This document shows positions 61,987-64,000 of a stretch of 64,000 nt of DNA, one piece after another. This DNA comes from Cenococcum geophilum 1.58 (taxonomy: Eukaryota; Ascomycota; Dothideomycetes; Gloniales; Gloniaceae), in assembly GCA_001692895.1 (NCBI GenBank), contig KV748181.1, positions 2,485,640 to 2,549,639 on the forward strand, in the 5' to 3' direction. Position 1 is the stretch's first letter; each line of letters starts with the position of its first letter. A program made the position numbers and the translations under genes. The notes under the pieces are model-generated. The model worked only from the letters and a program-made list of their open reading frames with translations. It did no database searches and was not told where the DNA came from.

Positions 61987-62179
61987 TATTACGGAACCCC
62001 ACCGCAGGGGCCTCTATAGGAGAGCCCCGTGCTCTTATATATACCTTGCGTATAGCTTATATTAGCTACGCGTAGGTATATAACCTCCTTACGCCCTTAA
62101 CCCTTACGATTAATCGCGTAACGTCTTGTAGACTCCTTGAATATATACACTCTATAGCCACTGCCCACGTTCTATAACA
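61987..62179 (+). repeat. 3' LTR of G6
   Basis: This 193-bp LTR directly follows the polypurine tract and ends ttctataaca, followed by ctgcc. Confidence 0.93.
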
Positions 62180-64000
62180 CTGCCCTATTAAAGGAAAACC
62201 AAAAGAGCGTAAGTGCCCTATAGGCTAGAAGTAATAGGCGCGCCGCGAACTTAAATATAAAGATAACCCCGTTAGGTAATTTAGGGAAAGTAGATTTTAA
62301 AACCACCGCTAGCAATATAACGGTAGGGCGAAGTAATACCGTTAGGGGTTTAACCTAACCTAAGGGAAACTGCAAAAATTATTATAAGCTAGGATATTAG
62401 TGGCAACAGTACCCAGAGCAGTAATAGTAATAGTAACTACCTCCTAATAATATAAGCGCCATCTCTATACTAGGAAAAGGTAGGCGCCCTTAAAGCCTTT
62501 TATACCTATAGGGCGTAAGCTACTACTAGATTATAAAAAAGCTATTACTGTTTTAGAAGAAGTTCTATCTAAGTAAACCTAGAAGAAGACCTTAGTAATG
62601 CTTAATCTTAGCACTAAAGTAAATATAATTAATTAGCGATTCGCGATAGAGTATAACTTTAAAACACTAGACGTAGAATTGCCTACCTACTCCTAGTTAA
62701 ATTAAACTTAGGCATATTGCTATAAAGCCTATAAGGTATTACTAAGAATAAAAAATAGCTAGGGTAGGATTAGGGAAGTAACTCTTATCTACTATAGAAT
62801 GGCTAATATACCCCCTACTGTTACCCTAGGTATACTAGGGTTAAAAAAGGCCTAACTTCTTATTAACTATAAGGCGAAGGCGTAGCGATAAAAGCTAGAC
62901 GGCTTATCCCTATTACTATAAATCCTTAAAGGTTTTATAGAGTCTCTCTAAATAAAATTTAGGGTCTTCGCCCTAGTAATTACTGGATTAATACCTAGTA
63001 AGTAAGATAATAGTAGCTTACTGGTCCTTCCCCTATAGTTAAAAAAAGTTAGCAATATCTTTTTATATAAGGAAGTAGGGAAGCTACCCTAATACTGCTA
63101 GGGCGACTATATTATTAACCTAGAAGAGGATAAAAGGTTCCGTATAGGCCGCTCTATAACCTCTTAGTTAAAGAGCTAGAGGTACTAAGGGAGTACTTAG
63201 CTAACGCCTTAGCTAAAGGCTAGATTTAACTAAGTACTAATTTTATAGGGGTACCTATCCTATTTATACTTAAAAAGGATAAGAAGTTATAGCTCTATAT
63301 AGACTATAGAGGCCTTAATAAGGTAATAATTAAGAATTATTTCGCACTATTATTAATTAGTGTTAGACGCTGAGTATGCTGATAGAATAATATATATAAT
63401 ACTCTATAAGGAAGAATCTTAAGGGCTTAAAGGCCCTAAGAAGGTATCTATAAGATAGCCCGCGCGCTATTACGTGATATATCGCTAAGCTTAAAGAGAC
63501 TGCCCAAGTACCCCTACTAACAATTAGTAAAACCTTAGACCGTTTAGCAAGTTTTAAAATCTTTACTAAGTTAGACCTAATAAATGCGTACTACCACCTT
63601 TGTATCCGTTAGGGCAATAAGTAGAAAATAGCATTCCGTACGCGTTACGGTTACTTTAAATATTTAGTTTTATCTTTTAAGCTAACTAATAGACTAGTAA
63701 CCTTTTAGGGCTATATTAATTAAGCTTTATTAAAACTAGTAGATGTCTTTTATATAGTCTACCTTAATAATATTCTAATTTTTTAAAAAAAAATTAGAAT
63801 ACTAGCGCTATATACTTAAAGTGCTATATAGGTTATAGCAATATTAACGGTATATAAACCTTAAGAAATGCAGGTTTAGCGTATAAGAGGTTAAGTTCTT
63901 AGGATATATTATTAGTCCTAAAGGCGTAGCAATAGATCTTAGCTAGGTAGAAGCTATTACTAAGTAAAAGAGCCCTTAATCCTATAGGAATGTCTAGGTC
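62180..64000 (+). mobile_element. Gypsy element G7, right piece (gag end, protease, RT; runs off the window)
   Basis: This continues G7. A gag end with knuckle-like text (about 62370-62420) is followed by protease at about 62620-62960 and a connection at about 63060-63230. RT runs from about 63240 to the edge (PILFILKKDKKL; FYIVYLNNILIF near 63750) and is interrupted by a solo LTR. The RT is close in sequence to G1, suggesting related families, although G1's LTR is not seen at G7's 5' side. It is eroded with many breaks. Confidence 0.8.
63361..63522. mobile_element. Solo LTR in G7 RT
   Basis: This 162-bp LTR (tgttagacgctgag...cccctactaaca) has TG/CA ends intact and a perfect attag duplication (63356-63360, 63523-63527). 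It shows little RIP. Its family is not otherwise present in the window. Confidence 0.85.

Larger units (their letters stand above)
55826..62179 (+). mobile_element. Gypsy element G6, full length with LTRs, nested in G7
   Basis: This 6,354-bp plus-strand Gypsy has 193-bp LTRs (55826-56018, 61987-62179) and ctgcc duplications (55821-55825, 62180-62184). Gag lies at about 56100-57620 with a knuckle-like end near 57550-57600. The protease region is about 57890-58300 and RT about 58660-59330 (KGFIRPSILLAATPILL; FYSAYLDNILIYSNNPFK). RNase H is about 59490-59860, integrase about 60230-61080 and a chromodomain-like segment about 61460-61640. The 3' region carries ggcaaattgccg, the 23-bp near-palindrome and a purine tract (agaagggggagtag, about 61972-61986). 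The structure is whole, with many RIP breaks. It is younger than G7. Confidence 0.93.

Overview
The window reads as repeat-rich heterochromatin of a filamentous ascomycete (Pezizomycotina). Almost all of it is nested transposable elements in which TpA is very common and CpA/TpG are scarce, and aligned repeat copies differ mainly by C/T and G/A changes. This is the signature of repeat-induced point mutation (RIP). Chromodomain-type Gypsy elements, fungal Copia elements, a Tad1-like LINE and a Fot1/pogo DNA transposon fit the same host. I found one credible host gene, an IMPACT/UPF0029-family protein at 32739-33479, in an island of about 1.3 kb (about 32555-33827) that escaped RIP. No tRNA, rRNA or CRISPR was found.

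Left cluster (1-32.4 kb). A plus-strand Gypsy (G1) enters from beyond the left edge and ends with an LTR at 12822-13044. It carries a complete minus-strand Gypsy (G2, 1945-9894) with 425-bp LTRs. G1 abuts, and probably sits inside, a minus-strand Gypsy 'A' seen in three pieces (13045-16235, 27898-28712, 30297-30672). A was split by Gypsy B (16236-27897, 305-bp LTRs), which was itself split by Copia C1 (17346-23209, 164-bp LTRs). A also took a solo LTR (14911-15166) and a small non-autonomous LTR element (TRIM, 28713-30296). Right of A lie a RIP-killed Fot1/pogo transposase (30673-32030) and another LTR (32196-32424).

Right cluster (33.8-64 kb). Copia C2 (33828-35566, resuming at 50984) was split by a Tad1-like LINE (35567-50983). 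The LINE received a tandem non-autonomous LTR element with three LTRs and two internal units (35587-39244), and Gypsy G4 (43646-49833). A solo LTR (51439-51846), a Gypsy fragment G5 (to about 54545) holding another solo LTR (54114-54336), and Gypsy G7 (about 54546 to the right edge) follow. G7 contains complete Gypsy G6 (55826-62179) and a solo LTR (63361-63522).

Most insertions are supported by 5-bp target-site duplications and by LTR pairs of equal length. Several short motifs recur across otherwise different elements: a 23-bp near-palindrome in four Gypsy 3' regions, a hairpin motif, and a palindromic LTR terminus shared by Gypsy B and the tandem element. Coordinates of domains inside eroded elements are approximate. 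All translations and comparisons were done by eye.
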